Source of the DNA: Eleusine coracana subsp. coracana
Taxonomy: Eukaryota; Streptophyta; Magnoliopsida; Poales; Poaceae
Reading direction: 5' to 3'
Assembly: GCA_032690845.1 (NCBI GenBank)
Contig: CM064429.1
Span: forward strand, 17,516,569 to 17,580,568
DNA: 64,000 nt
The notes below the pieces were generated by a model that saw only the letters and a list, made by a program, of their open reading frames with translations, searched no databases and had not been told where the DNA came from. How positions within the stretch are numbered: the first letter of the stretch is position 1; every line of letters starts with the position of its first letter. The translations under genes and the position numbers were made by a program. Positions 32,738 to 43,914 of this stretch are shown here, piece by piece.

Positions 32738-34457
32738 TCCCCTCGTAGTCATAACGGGAGCAAAGCAGACATTATGGCTAGAGTGCTCAAGTAAGGCGGT
32801 AGCCCTTTGTGCCAACATTGAGGTAGCCGAGACGAAGGCCTGTACCCGTGATGGATGATGTTGTGCTTGAAGTAGTCATGGTCATTGAGGTTGTCGAGGT
32901 AGCCGATGAAGAACCACATCAATGCCAAGGTCACAAGAAGGTGCCATGAAGTGGAGCGCATAGGAGAAGGCGCCATATACGAAGACGGCGACGCAGTTGA
33001 GGCATCATGAGGTATAAGGTCGATGCCAAAGTCGATGTAGTCGAACCGCCATGGACGGAGTCTCCTTCATATTTGCCAAACCCGAGAGCACGTCGTGGAC
33101 GAAGGCACGCTCCAGTGTTGCCAATACCGAGCGTATGAATGTAGGGATCCAACCATGTGTCAGCATCTTTAGGATAGCAGAGGAGGTCTCGACGATGGTG
33201 GCGACACGTAGAACGACGAGGAAGAAGATGTTGATTGCAGCTGAGGTTGTCGGAGTAGATGAAGTAGTCAAAGAAGAGTCAACGATGCTGGCGACGAGGT
33301 TGTACTGAATGAAGCGAAGAGGTGCAGCCGAGCCATAGACTAAAGGCCATGTAGCTTGGCGTAGTGGTTGCATCAGTAGAGGTTGTAGAAGTCGACGAAT
33401 AACTCAAGCAGCCTGGTGAAGACCTTGCACGTGAAGAGCGCAATGACGTAGTCAACAATGATGAAGATGCAGCGACGAAGATCATGAGCGGCGACGTTGT
33501 GACGCAACAACGTGGCACAACCGCAGCCGTCAGAGTCGGTGGTAATGCATGCTCTCAGGACATCCATCCCAAAAGCACAAGCGACACGCCACTGCACAAG
33601 TCAGGTGATCAATCTGAGGGTGCAGGCGTGAGGCGAATGAAGGTGTCAGGGACGACCGATGTGATGCATGCCAGGTCGGACCAGATGGTTGTCGACGAAG
33701 AGGATCCGGTGATGATGTTGATGTAGAGGCGCGCGAAGTTGATGGGCGGTGGGCGACGCAATCTCGATCAGTGATGGAGCAAAAAATCAGAGAAATAAAA
33801 AAACTAAAATAGCAGCAGCAGCAGCAGCAACGTCTTGTGTAAACTCCTAGGGTGTGCATCGTACATGGCCCTTCATCTTATCCCAATGCCTCCCCACACT
33901 ATCAAAACAATGACCGGGAGAGAGAAGAGATTGAGAGGAGAGATAGGGAGAGGACTGCTTGAGGAGTCATGGAGGGAAGGGGCAGCGTGCTATCAGAGGC
34001 CATGGAGGCCGAGCGATGACGACGCGTAGAGGGAGGTCCCAGGCGATGTGATGGAGAGCTCTCGGGACGATGAGCAGGCGCAACGACGTTGAGCCATCTG
34101 TAGACAACGCCAGCCCGGCGGGAGCGATTAACCACGCTGGCAGCAAGGGGTGGAGTCGAATGGGAGCCCACAGATGACGACATCCAGGTTGGTCCATCAC
34201 GATCTCTAGCCGTTGGACGACCTTCTACGACGATCATGGTAGATTAAACTGATCCACGGTGTGTTCTTGGAGGGCACGGTCCCTGGGGGATATCGACATG
34301 GTGATCTCCCCGTCGGCGTGCTAGGACGTCATGGAGGCAGCGTGCAGGAGCGGCGCCGTGGGGAATTGGGGCGTCGATGGCGCGTGAGAAGGGGCGCTGA
34401 TAGGGCTAGGGTTTTGGGAGGGTGGGCAGCAAAAAAAATTGGTTTGGCTCTATATTA
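32738..34457 (-). other. Interior of small LTR element
   Basis: GC-richer and full of GAC/GTC-type triplets, giving open frames on both strands (for example 33005-33373 and 33530-33859). None shows recognisable motifs or spans the interior. It may be captured host sequence or eroded retroelement sequence. A CAG triplet run lies at about 33812-33829. Confidence 0.45.
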
Positions 34458-34602
34458 TGTAGGAGAATAGAATAGGTTGAATGGATAATTGTATTGCTGA
34501 GTCAGACGGGTAGATTATATAGGAGTATATTATTTATGGGGCAATTAGCCTTTCTTAGAGATAAGATAAGATAAGCCGCACTTATCCTAATATACTCTAA
34601 CA
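34458..34602 (-). repeat. 5' LTR of small LTR element
   Basis: 145-bp copy of 32569-32737, followed on the right by the TSD TTTAT. Confidence 0.85.
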
Positions 34603-34805
34603 TTTATGTCTACTGAATAATAGCAAAATCATCCATTTTTAGAGCTTAGATTGTACCTAGCATGTTTATAGAGATAGTTTCTCCATGTGTAGAGCCATAA
34701 CAGAACATCCCAGTAGGTACTATGTTACGTCATAGGTGAATAGGTGATGTCAGGACATGAGCAACCAGAAATTATAATGAATGTTACACTGAATATTTTT
34801 TAAGT

Positions 34806-34950
34806 ACTACAGGTCTACAAAGATAGTGACATATTTTATATAGATGCGTTATTAATAATCACATATTGGTGACGCGTCACCAATATATCAATAGTGACGC
34901 GTTTAGAAACCGCGTCACTTATGATAGTGTCATCTTTGTGCGTTTCTTTA
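34806..34950. mobile_element. MITE-like CACTA derivative
   Basis: Begins ACTACAGGTC and contains GTGACGCG repeats in both orientations (GTGACGCGTCAC at about 34871-34882), like CACTA subterminal DNA. The ends are degenerate and no clear TSD is visible. Confidence 0.4.
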
Positions 34951-35433
34951 CATAGTTTAGGTACACGTGTAAGTGACTCAAAGGCACACAAAGTTACCAT
35001 CTACAAATATAGAGAATCTTAGGTGACTGCAACAGGTCAGGTGTCCTTTTTTTAAGAACATCTATATATATCTTCATCTTTCATGCACACAAATTGTTAT
35101 TCTGACAATAGGAACTAGTCAACCTACCGGACCTTTGCACGTCTATTATCTATTTCTTATTATTCTAGAAATGGACAAAGATAATCTCTTTATAATTTTA
35201 TATTCTACACACTTTATCAATAAAAGAGTTATATACTTCAAACCACCATGGTGAAACATAGAGATAAAGGAAGACTAAACTTGACATGTGAGAAGTATGT
35301 GAAGCAGAAACTTAAAGGATTGGAATATCGTTAAGTAGCATTTCATCCTATTTTTGCTTGATAGATGTTTTAGATTAAATTTCGTCCATCTCCCCCACTT
35401 CAACTACGATGTGCATAAAAGCATCTAAAGATA

Positions 35434-35464
<31 letters not shown>

Positions 35465-36330
35465 GTTGTGTTTTCATATCCACAGCTCATGACATCCATG
35501 GATGCTACATGGTTTAATTGACACTTTAGGTCTTTTTTACCATATCAAGATTCAGCGTGCTCATAGCGAATATAAAAGAACTAATATAGAATTATTTAAC
35601 TCTACAAAGTCTTCCAAGAAATATAATAATCAATATGTAGTTGTGTTTTAAACTTGAAGCTAACGCTACCTTTTATTGGAGTGAATCTGTGACTGATATT
35701 TTGCGTGCTACAGTACAACATGCCGATAGAATATTTCCTAATCACTGATTCGCTCAGACTCAGCCACCGATGGATGTAACACATATCATATTTTTTTGTT
35801 AAGCAAGAGACATGGATAAAATAGAATCGATTTACCTAACTAAAATATAATTATTATCAAAAAAAGGAAGAGTACACGTGAGCAGTCATGAATAAATGTT
35901 TTGTTTAGTCAATTATTTTAATGTTAGTAGTGGGTAATTTATAAAAATTTATAGGGATATTTTGGTCTAATTTTTATTATAATGGCAGTGATGGGTAATT
36001 TTTCTTTCTTTTTTTCTTCCATTAATGTAGGAATTTCTAGGTCATGAGAACGAACGTGGAAGCTTCTTTTCTTGATCAAATATATATATAATTGATTATT
36101 TTTTCTATCATGCCCCTGTATATCGGAGAACATTTGCTAGAGGTGGCCTACTGACGGCCTTCATTCCTAAATCAGGCATTTGCCAGAAATTCAGATAAAA
36201 GATGCACTGATAGCTGTGGCGTAACAGGATGTAAAATGATTGGTCCAGCTCCACACCCAACTGTGGCTTACACCGGTAATCACTGCCAGCCATTGCATTC
36301 CTGGGCCGTGCCTCACTCCACAAAAACTCC
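34951..36330. other. Upstream intergenic region of the LEA_2 gene
   Basis: AT-rich. A compound (AT)n(TG)n microsatellite lies at about 35432-35464. No TATA box is clear within 60 bp of the proposed first exon; the region 36240-36330 is GC-moderate. No other feature recognised. Confidence 0.5.
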
Positions 36331-36336
36331 ATTCAT

Positions 36337-36409
36337 ACGTCCTCCTTCCTCATTCGTCTCCAATAGCAGCACCTAACCTCGCACGCTGATCGAGCTGCTC
36401 CATCCCCAG
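36337..36409 (+). other. Proposed 5'-UTR exon of LEA_2 gene
   Basis: C/T-rich segment ending CCATCCCCAG|GTAACC, a strong donor. The matching acceptor is CATAATAG|G at 38413, just before the start codon. The transcript start is approximate. Confidence 0.5.
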
Positions 36410-36591
36410 GTAACCATCTTCGTCAGTGAGCCATCACATGTTCATTATATTTCATCATTACCTCTGCATTCTTGCTCCTGAGCAGCCAGTTGTGCATTTG
36501 GCTCCATTGATTTAGCCGTAGTATCACCACCCGTCATTTCCTTTCTTCTTATTCCTACGGCAAGTTCCGTTTCTTGTCACTGTATGCATTT

Positions 36592-37785
36592 GGGTTAAAT
36601 GGATTCATGCCATTATAACTTTTTCGTTTTTGAGATCTACCATTACAATTCATCTTATTAGAATCATGCCATTATAATTCTATAATTATTTGAACCATGC
36701 CATTATATACGTCTAAGAACTGTTATGTACCAATTTCACATACTGTAGCTTCGTATGGACCATTTTACCCCTGTCTTCTTCACCATCTCGCCTCCTTCCT
36801 CGTCCGCTTGACACACCACCATTGATTGAAGCCTTTCTTCCTCGCTGCGTGTGACTCCTGCTTGCCACACCTCTCTCTCTGCTCCCTATTGCCTTGTCGC
36901 CTCCCTTCTCTCCCTTCTCCAGCCCGTGCCAAGCTCGATTCCCCTGCCCTCGTCGTCCCTGTTCTCTCTAGACTCCAGCTTCCGATCTTCGGCTTCCATC
37001 CAGGCATCACGGGCGGGCACGGCCAGGCGAAGCGCAGCCAGGCGTGCGGGTGGGGCAGGCCGACCTGCGCATGGGCGAGCGAGCGTGTATGGGCGAGCGA
37101 GCGAGCGGCTGGGCGTCCTACGTGTTGGCTCGCGGGTCTGCGACCTGCTAGCCGTGCTGGCGCATGGGTGCGCGGCAGGGGCTCGCGGGCTGCTCGCTGG
37201 CCGCGCCAGCCTGGCCTCGTGCTCCCGTTCTCCGTCCCGCTCTACAGCGCGCGCGGCACGACCGCCTTCTTCCTGGTGTGGCTGGGCGAGTTCAAGGCTT
37301 CAAGCTCCTTATCCTCGCGTCCGACCGCGGGACGCTCTACCCTTCCCTCCCTCCACTCGCACTCATCTTCACAGCTTCGCTGCCAGTCAAGCTCCTACAC
37401 AACAACAATAAGATTCCCGATGATGAGGCGAACACGAAGACGCAAGCTGCTTTGCCCCTGCTGTCATCAAGCTCGGCATGATGGTGGCCATCCTACACGT
37501 CCTCTATCGCAAGGACGAGATGCACTCGCACGTGGCCTCTGCCATCTACACCGCAAGAACGAGATGTTGTGTCGAGAGAGCACGAAGATTGGAAGATAAA
37601 GACCGGGGTAGTTTGGGGACATACAGAAATACAATCTCTGTAGGTGGGTCCAAATAGCTTTTAGACGTATATAATAGCATGGTTCAAACATCTACAAAAT
37701 TATAATGGCATGGTTTCAATAAGACGAATTATAATGGCATATTTGAAAAACGTAAAAGTTACAATGGCATGAATCTAATTAACCC
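36592..37785 (+). mobile_element. Pack-MULE in the 5' intron of the LEA_2 gene
   Basis: Terminal inverted repeats of about 125-130 bp (36592-36720 and 37657-37785) start GGGTTAA and contain repeated CATGCCATTATAA units. They are flanked by an exact 9-bp duplication TATGCATTT (36583-36591 and 37786-37794). The interior is GC-rich and carries a host gene fragment instead of a transposase, which is the definition of a Pack-MULE. Confidence 0.9.
37216..37599 (+). pseudogene. Captured wax-synthase-like (long-chain-alcohol acyltransferase) fragment
   Basis: Across two frames the fragment reads PFSVPLYSARGTTAFFLVWL, then GEFK, LLILASDRG and LIFTASLPVKLL, and later KLGMMVAILHVLYRKDEMH. This order resembles the middle of plant membrane-bound wax synthases (RG..AFFL.WL..FKLLL.A…LPVK). 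The frame breaks at 37291-37306, where TTCAAGGC is duplicated as TTCAAGCT (8 bp). It is in the same orientation as the LEA_2 gene but cannot make an intact enzyme. Identification rests on remembered family patterns. Confidence 0.6.
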
Positions 37786-38414
37786 TATGCATTTTCTTTT
37801 TAATGATCAACAACAGATGATGGCAGTATCAACAAGTCTCGTTTATAGAAGTAGGATATAGTGTAGACAGGGCAATCGATTCTATTATTAGTGTCTCCCA
37901 ACAAACAAAACTGACAACGGTAAGAAAATTAAATAGTTGTCAGGAGGAGCCAAATAAACGTTTTATTATTTGTTGGAAATTTTATTCATGCACTAAGTCT
38001 TCAAGTAGATTTTCAGCTGGATTTACGTTAGGATCAGAGGCAATAACATATAACAACATGGTTTTCTTTATCATACTTCTTCAAATTATTGATAAATCTA
38101 TCGAAGCGTATGAGTAAATTAATATCTTCCTCGCAAAAGAGTAGTAAATATCTAGTACGTACAATCTCATCCGAATTTCAGTAGGTGATGATGATTCTTT
38201 TGTTTTAATTTATTTTTATTCCATATCAGCTTCTCCTGTTGCATCATCCATGAAATATTTTGTTGATGTTTCCATGTGATTAGGATTCAAATAATAACAT
38301 TCTATCGTCATGTTCACAGTTACTTTATGAAAGAAATTGGGTTGATTCATAATTACAAGGTCTTGTCTTTGCTATTGAATCTGAATGTTACCTAATTTCA
38401 ATTTGCATAATAGG

Positions 38415-39824
38415 ATGTCATCCTCAGATAGTCCAACCGTGACAGAACGAACGGTAAACAAAGACCATGAGGGGCAAATTGACGAAGAGAAAGGAGGTTT
38501 CTTGGACAAAGTTAAGGACTTTATTCAGGATATTGGTGAAAAGATCGAAGAAACAATAGGCTTTGGAAAACCTACAGCCGACGTTACTGGAATACACATT
38601 CCTCACATCAGCCTTGAGAAGATAGAGCTTATTGTTGATGTTCTGATTGCAAACCCAAATCCTGTCCCCATCCCCCTTGTTGATATTGAATACTTAATCG
38701 AAAGTGAAGAAAGAAAGCTCGTTTCTGGAACAATACCAGACGCTGGAACAATACATGCTCATGGTTCAGAGACTATCAAAATTCCTGTTTCACTCATTTA
38801 CGATGACATCAAGAGCACATACAAGGATATCAAGCCTGGAAGCATCATTCCTTACAAAGTAAAGATTGTTCTTCACATAGATATTCCCGTTATTGGGAGG
38901 ATTTCCATTCCGCTGCAGAAAAATGGTGAGATTCCAGTGCCTTACAAACCAGATGTTGATGTTTACAAGATCAAGTTTGAACAGTTCTCTTTCGAGGAGT
39001 CCACTGCGATTCTCCATTTGAATCTGGACAACAAAAACGATTTTGACTTGGGACTGAATGCAATGGATTATGAACTGTGGCTCTCTAACGTGAGCATTGC
39101 TTCCGCTGAGCTTAAGGAATCAGCAAATATTAAGAAGCAGGAAATAACAACAATGAACTTACCGATCAGCTTCAGGCCTAAGGATTTTGGTTCTGCCATG
39201 TGGGATATGATTAGGGGAAGGGGCACTGGTTATACCATAAAGGGACATATTGATGTCAACACTCCGTTTGGGCACATGAAGATACCAATAAGCAAAGAGG
39301 GTGGAACAACTCGTCTGAAGAAGGGAGATGACGATGACAATGAGGTATATATATGTTATCTTATTTTGGAAAATTATTTCGATTACCACAAATTGCACTC
39401 AAAGGTAGTTTTGACGGAGATCTTGATTAGTGATAGAGTTAATTGTGCTCAGAATAGTAGTAAAAAAGGAATGCTTTTGTAATTCTAAGCCCAGCAGGAC
39501 TTTGTTGAGACGTAATCCAGCACAGTAGCTTGTGGAATAATATAATCTCGCTCCTCAGCGCTTTCATTGACTTCAGTTACCTGGTATCACTAATTACTGC
39601 ACTTGAGAAACAGTTGCAAATCCATTTGAAGCCAACGAGAAGACTAAATATGATTCAATTAGTAATAAACTTTCTTGACATATCAGTTGCTTCAAAATTC
39701 CATTTTCTGTTTTGTCTCCGTATCATATCTCTCTTCTAGGAAAGGGGCAGCCTCTTTAGTGTATGAACACTTCAATTCACTCTTTGCACTGGACTAATTC
39801 TTGCATGATTTTTTGCAGGACTAG
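38415..39824 (+). CDS. LEA_2 family protein (LEA14-like, tandem WHy domains)
   Basis: Two coding exons, 38415-39344 and 39819-39824, give 311 residues. The second exon adds only Asp and the stop. The ATG at 38415 lies one base after the acceptor AATAG; ten further codons open upstream (from 38385) but fall in the intron. The N-terminus is charged (EEKGGFLDKVKDFIQDIGEK). Two repeats of the LEA_2/WHy fold follow, at about residues 55-165 (signature NPNPVPIPL at 80-88) and 180-290. Length and layout match plant proteins like Arabidopsis At2g44060. These are soluble, folded LEA proteins linked to dehydration and stress. No signal peptide or membrane span is seen. A Pack-MULE occupies the 5' intron. 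Reading through the last intron would give a different 46-residue tail ending at 39481. Confidence 0.9.
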
Positions 39825-40024
39825 AAGCGAGCTGAGTTTTTAAGAAAGAGATGGGCATGCCAGTTTGTTTTGTGAGCTTACTATGCTCGTCAACGCGTGT
39901 TGCGTGAGCTGAATATTAGATATCATCCCTTTAATATCTGATTTTATTGGTTCTTGCTTCTTTTACATAGTAAACGCTCTTGACAAATTTAATTCAAGAC
40001 AGCGACATATTAGTTAAAGTCTAG
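39825..40024 (+). other. 3' flank / probable 3' UTR of LEA_2 gene
   Basis: AT-rich sequence after the stop. No canonical AATAAA; AATATTAGATAT near 39910 may serve. Nothing else seen. Confidence 0.4.
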
Positions 40025-40174
40025 CTTCACATGCAAAAAATAGTTTCACGATTTGATTTGCCGTGGGCCCTATGTTTGTCTTGGCATACGGCAAAGCTTG
40101 TTTTTGATGAGTGCCCGACAGAACGTCCACGGCAAAAACTATGACACACGGTAAACTTCCTCTTTCCTGTAGTG
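40025..40174 (-). mobile_element. CACTA terminal fragment
   Basis: Minus strand starts CACTACAGGAAAGAGG at 40174. It carries GCCGTG(G)/ACGGCAAA subterminal units typical of a common grass CACTA family. No opposite terminus was found nearby. Confidence 0.6.
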
Positions 40175-40844
40175 AGAGGAGGGAACGAAGGAGCCTGACA
40201 AAAAAAAATGCTGTTTGAACAGTGTAACAATATAAATCGGCCTCAGGTCTCTAGGATTATTGAGATAGATTAGGATAGCAGACATTTCAACGCAAACCAA
40301 AACCCCCTTTTTAGTTCCTGGATCTGCAGCGCCGCATGACGCCATCAGTTTCATTACTGTTTCCATCGTTCACGATACCATCATTCACCTCCAATCGTTT
40401 TGCCCTGGAAGAATGCAACAAATTTGCCTTGAGACGCAATGACAAATGTCGCTGCCTGGAAGAAATGCTACATGGGGTAGCATCCTACGCAGAATTTGTT
40501 TATCCAGCTTCATGATATCTTCTAAAAAAAAATAAAACTGTTCTAACAGTTATTGTTTGTCGTGACAACTATTTTGAAGATCATTGATTACAAATCCACA
40601 TGTAAACCCCACTAGAAAATAGGGTCTGGAGGGAACTCTAAATTTTTGAAGATGCAATTTGAGACTGATATACTTCAAGGGAATTTAGAGTCTCTCCACC
40701 TATTATCCACCAGCATGTTGTCAGATATCACAAACTCCACCGAGACGAACATGAACTGATGAAAACCAAGAATCATGCTTTCTCGAAGCAGCTATGCCAT
40801 ATGTACATTGTGGACAAAACTATGGCCCTGCAAGATCATGTATA
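40175..40844. other. Intergenic, nothing recognised
   Basis: No gene or repeat ends identified. Confidence 0.5.
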
Positions 40845-41729
40845 GGGGGTGTTTGGCATGGCTCCGGAGCTGAGCTCCAGCTGGGAGTGGAGCGGAGCCA
40901 CCCAAACACCCCAGCTCTAGAAATTTTCAGAGCAGCCAACTCTAACGAGTTTGAGGAGCTCCAATTCATTTTTTCATAGCACCTCAAACCTAGCTCCGAA
41001 GACCAGAGAAACGTAGAGTTGGAGATAATTACTCGTAATGCCATTGGTTACACAAAAATGGTTCGTTTTCTTTCTCGCTCGCTCCTCTCTCGCACGGCAG
41101 CGCCCCCGCACTGGTCCTCCTGCCCGTCATCCCCCCGCCGGGCCTCCTCCCCGCTGTCCCCCGTATCGGCCCTCCTCGCCGCCCTCCACACTGCCCTAGA
41201 GGGCTCCTCCATCACGCGCGCCGCCCCCACTGGCTCCGCCGCTCCCGCTCGCTTCTCCTCTTCTCCTCCCGCTCTTCTTCTCCCCGCTCACTCCATCGCT
41301 CCAGATCGCTCTGCCGCCAGCCCGTCGCTCCAACTTGCACCACCCTCGATACCCGCCGCCCCTCTCGCTGACCCGGCTCGCTCCGCCCCGCCCGCCTCGC
41401 CCCCAGCCCACATCGCCGCCTTAGACCTCGGCTCCCCTCTTTGATTTGCGCCGCCCAGCCCTGATTCACGTCATCGCCGCTCCGATTTGCACCATGCGGC
41501 TGCGATTCGTGCTGCCCCGAGGCAGAGGAAGGGGCCGGTGGAGACGGAGAGGAAGAGGGCAGAGGAGTTCAGGGAGGATTTGAGAGACGTATCGCGGTTT
41601 TACGTGTTTGACTCATTTTTTCTAGAGTTGGGGTGTTTGGATGGCTCAACTCCACAGTAGAGCAGCTCTACGCTGGAGTTTTGGAGCAGAGCTGCTCTAC
41701 TGTGGAGTGGAGCCATGCCAAACACACCC
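40845..41729. mobile_element. GC-rich element bounded by a hairpin at each end
   Basis: The outer ends are GGGGGTGTTTGGCATGGCTC and, reversed, GGGTGTGTTTGGCATGGCTC, flanked by TATA (40841-40844, 41730-41733). Each end is itself a fold-back: 40845-40912 and 41630-41729 both start and finish with a GGGGTGTTTGG-type repeat. The stem of the right one is about 40 bp. Between them lie 0.7 kb of C-rich sequence with overlapping open frames on both strands and no recognised domain. It could be a TIR element with captured GC-rich DNA, or two hairpin MITEs flanking unrelated DNA. Confidence 0.6.
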
Positions 41730-41733
41730 TATA

Positions 41734-42567
41734 GACTAGACAGAAGTGTAGGTCATCAAAGCTCAAACTTAATGCATTCAGCCTCAAGTTGTCAAAGCTC
41801 AACATACGCTAGTGATATGGGAGCGTTTGTAGCATATACAAAGGAATAAAATATCCTTTTTTTGAGTTAATAGCTAGCAGCATTCATTTCCTACCAAGCC
41901 AATTGGCACCTATTGAAATATAAGAACAAGATATTGTGTCACAAACTATCAATCATGGGGTACACAGTTGAACACATATGCCATACGAGTATTATTTCAT
42001 TCTTCTCAGTTTAAGAAGCTAGATGCCTATATAGCTTTGATATATAGGACCTCAGTGGCTGGACCTTCATGACACACAGGATGGATTCAATAACCCGCTA
42101 ACAAAGACAAATCAAGATTTATGACCTAATAGAACGAAAGGTGCAACCACTTGGAAGTTTTGTAGAAGCCAACAACTGTCCCAATACGGCCACACGAATC
42201 AATGATCTTCCAAACCGCACTAACTGTATGCACACGAAGGAACAGTTGTGCATCGATCTTATGGGTGATGTCAAATGTCTTCTGCTGACCCATTAGGAAC
42301 CACAAGAGTAAAGGGATTGAGATCTCTCTCTAAAGTTTATAGCCCATAGGTAATCAAATAGAACATTTTATTTTCCGTTGTCAAAGTATTGAGAAAGCTT
42401 AGGTATAACACAGTAGGTATTTAAAATAGGAACACCTTTTATACACTGTTCCTACAGAGGTGAGCTATAGATCTAAGGTGACAATCAAAGTTAAAGTCAT
42501 GTGGATTCTCATATGCGACCTTCAGTTTTCCTACTGATCCTCACTTCATGGAAGCCAAATGACCGTA
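41734..42567. other. Intergenic, nothing recognised
   Basis: AT-rich with no supported gene or element end. Confidence 0.5.
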
Positions 42568-42570
42568 TTA

Positions 42571-42990
42571 CACTACCATGGATCGGGACTTTCAAAACAT
42601 GTAGTTAGTGACGGGTAATATTCTGTTGTCTCTAAATCACTATTACCGACATATTTTTAGAACCCGTTACTAATATTTGACTCAGAACAAGTAGCAGTGC
42701 GATTATCTAGAAGTCCGTCTCTAAAAGAAGCAGTACAGACAGTTACAAGAAACCTGTCCCTAATGGTTCGAGTACTACTGACAGAGTTTTGTTCTATAGA
42801 CAGGATTTTGAATCTCCATCTCTAAATTTTTCAAGTATTAGGGATGGGGTTCTAAATCTCCATCATTAATGGGTCAAGTAATAGAAACGGGGTTGTAAGG
42901 TAAGGACGTGTTTTAAATCCCCGTCTCTATTATATTATGCAGCAGAGATGGGTTTATTTAGAACCCAGATAGTGGTGCACTAGTAGAATG
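42571..42990. repeat. Left subterminal repeats of large CACTA
   Basis: Units such as CCGTCTCTA, GTGACGGGTAA and 'ATCTCCATCTCTAA' recur in both orientations. A CACTAGTAGAA motif at 42978 looks like a further terminus and may be an internal duplicated end. Confidence 0.6.
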
Positions 42991-43265
42991 TATTCTATAA
43001 TTCAAAAGACACCATGGTTTGAATCCCCACTAACACATTCTTTTTTGGTTTTTTTTTTGAGTTTTTCTTCCCCTTCACACCCATCAGGACATGACACCCT
43101 AGCCGCCCTTCGCTTCCATCCCTCTCTAGCCACCACCTCTAGCTCTCTTCTCCTTTCTCAGATCTAGCCGACAAATCTCCAATCTCCTCCCCTCCCGACG
43201 ATGTGCATGTTAGACCATCTTCCTCCGATCTGCTTCCCGTCCCCCATGACAGGCAACGCGCTGGC
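42991..43265 (+). other. CACTA internal leader-like sequence
   Basis: C/T-rich (CCCTCTCTAGCCACCACC…) and resembling a plant 5' UTR. It is interrupted by the hAT element and resumes at 56482. Confidence 0.4.
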
Positions 43266-43914
43266 TAGGCCTGTGAAAAATTTCTCAGCGGTAAATTTCG
43301 GGTTTGCCAGGTCCGGTAAAATTCGTGTGCCGCCCAAAATTTTTGGAGCCTTTTGACTTCCCGCCATCAACCGTGCTCGCTGCTGGCAAGAAAAGACCCG
43401 CGCAACCACAAGTCCAAGCCAGCAGCCTGCCAAGCCAAATTGAGGACTGAAGAAGCGTTATCCACTCACATGCCTCTGCCTGGCCATTCAGTCCGCATAC
43501 TCTCCATTTCTCCAGTCTCCGTTGAGAAATTTCAGCCGACGCCACCGCTGTCGCCTCCATGCAACACAACCACTGAGCTCCATCCCTTTCCTCCAGTGGC
43601 TCTAGTTTCTCACTCTTCCCTCCTGCAGCTCCACGCCACTACCTCTGTTCTGTCCCTACTCCCTAATCCCTTGCCCCGGCTTGCTCAGCAAGGATGGCGA
43701 GGGAGGGAGAGACTGCTGCAGATGGACCGCATGCGCGTCCACGAGCTGCTACTACTGCAGATCCTGGCAGGAGCACGAGAACGACCACAACTGTTGAGGT
43801 TGTGACTCAACAAGGTAAGTACTCTGATGTCTGTCATTGTTCAGAATCTTGACCTGATAATCCAATCTGTGCAGGTCATTGTTCAAAACATTGATATCAT
43901 TTGGCCTGATTCAA

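Larger units (their letters stand above)
32569..34602 (-). mobile_element. Small non-autonomous LTR element (TRIM/SMART-like, Copia type)
   Basis: Short direct repeats at 32569-32737 and 34458-34602 bound a 1.7-kb interior. They are flanked by the perfect 5-bp duplication TTTAT (32564-32568, 34603-34607). Orientation is minus: the LTR reads TGTTAGAGTATA…TACA. A site resembling the Copia initiator-Met primer site (TAATATAGAGCCAAACC, 34441-34457) follows the right LTR, and the purine tract TACGAGGGGA precedes the left LTR. The interior has no gag or pol domains that I can recognise. Confidence 0.85.

Noticed and set aside
36826..37599. 257-codon plus-strand open frame
   Set aside because: GC-rich frame inside the Pack-MULE; coding similarity switches frames at the 8-bp duplication, so the long frame is not a gene.
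41019..41469. Ser/Pro/Ala-rich 141-codon frame and Gly/Arg-rich antisense frames
   Set aside because: Low-complexity C-rich DNA inside the hairpin-bounded element; no recognisable protein.
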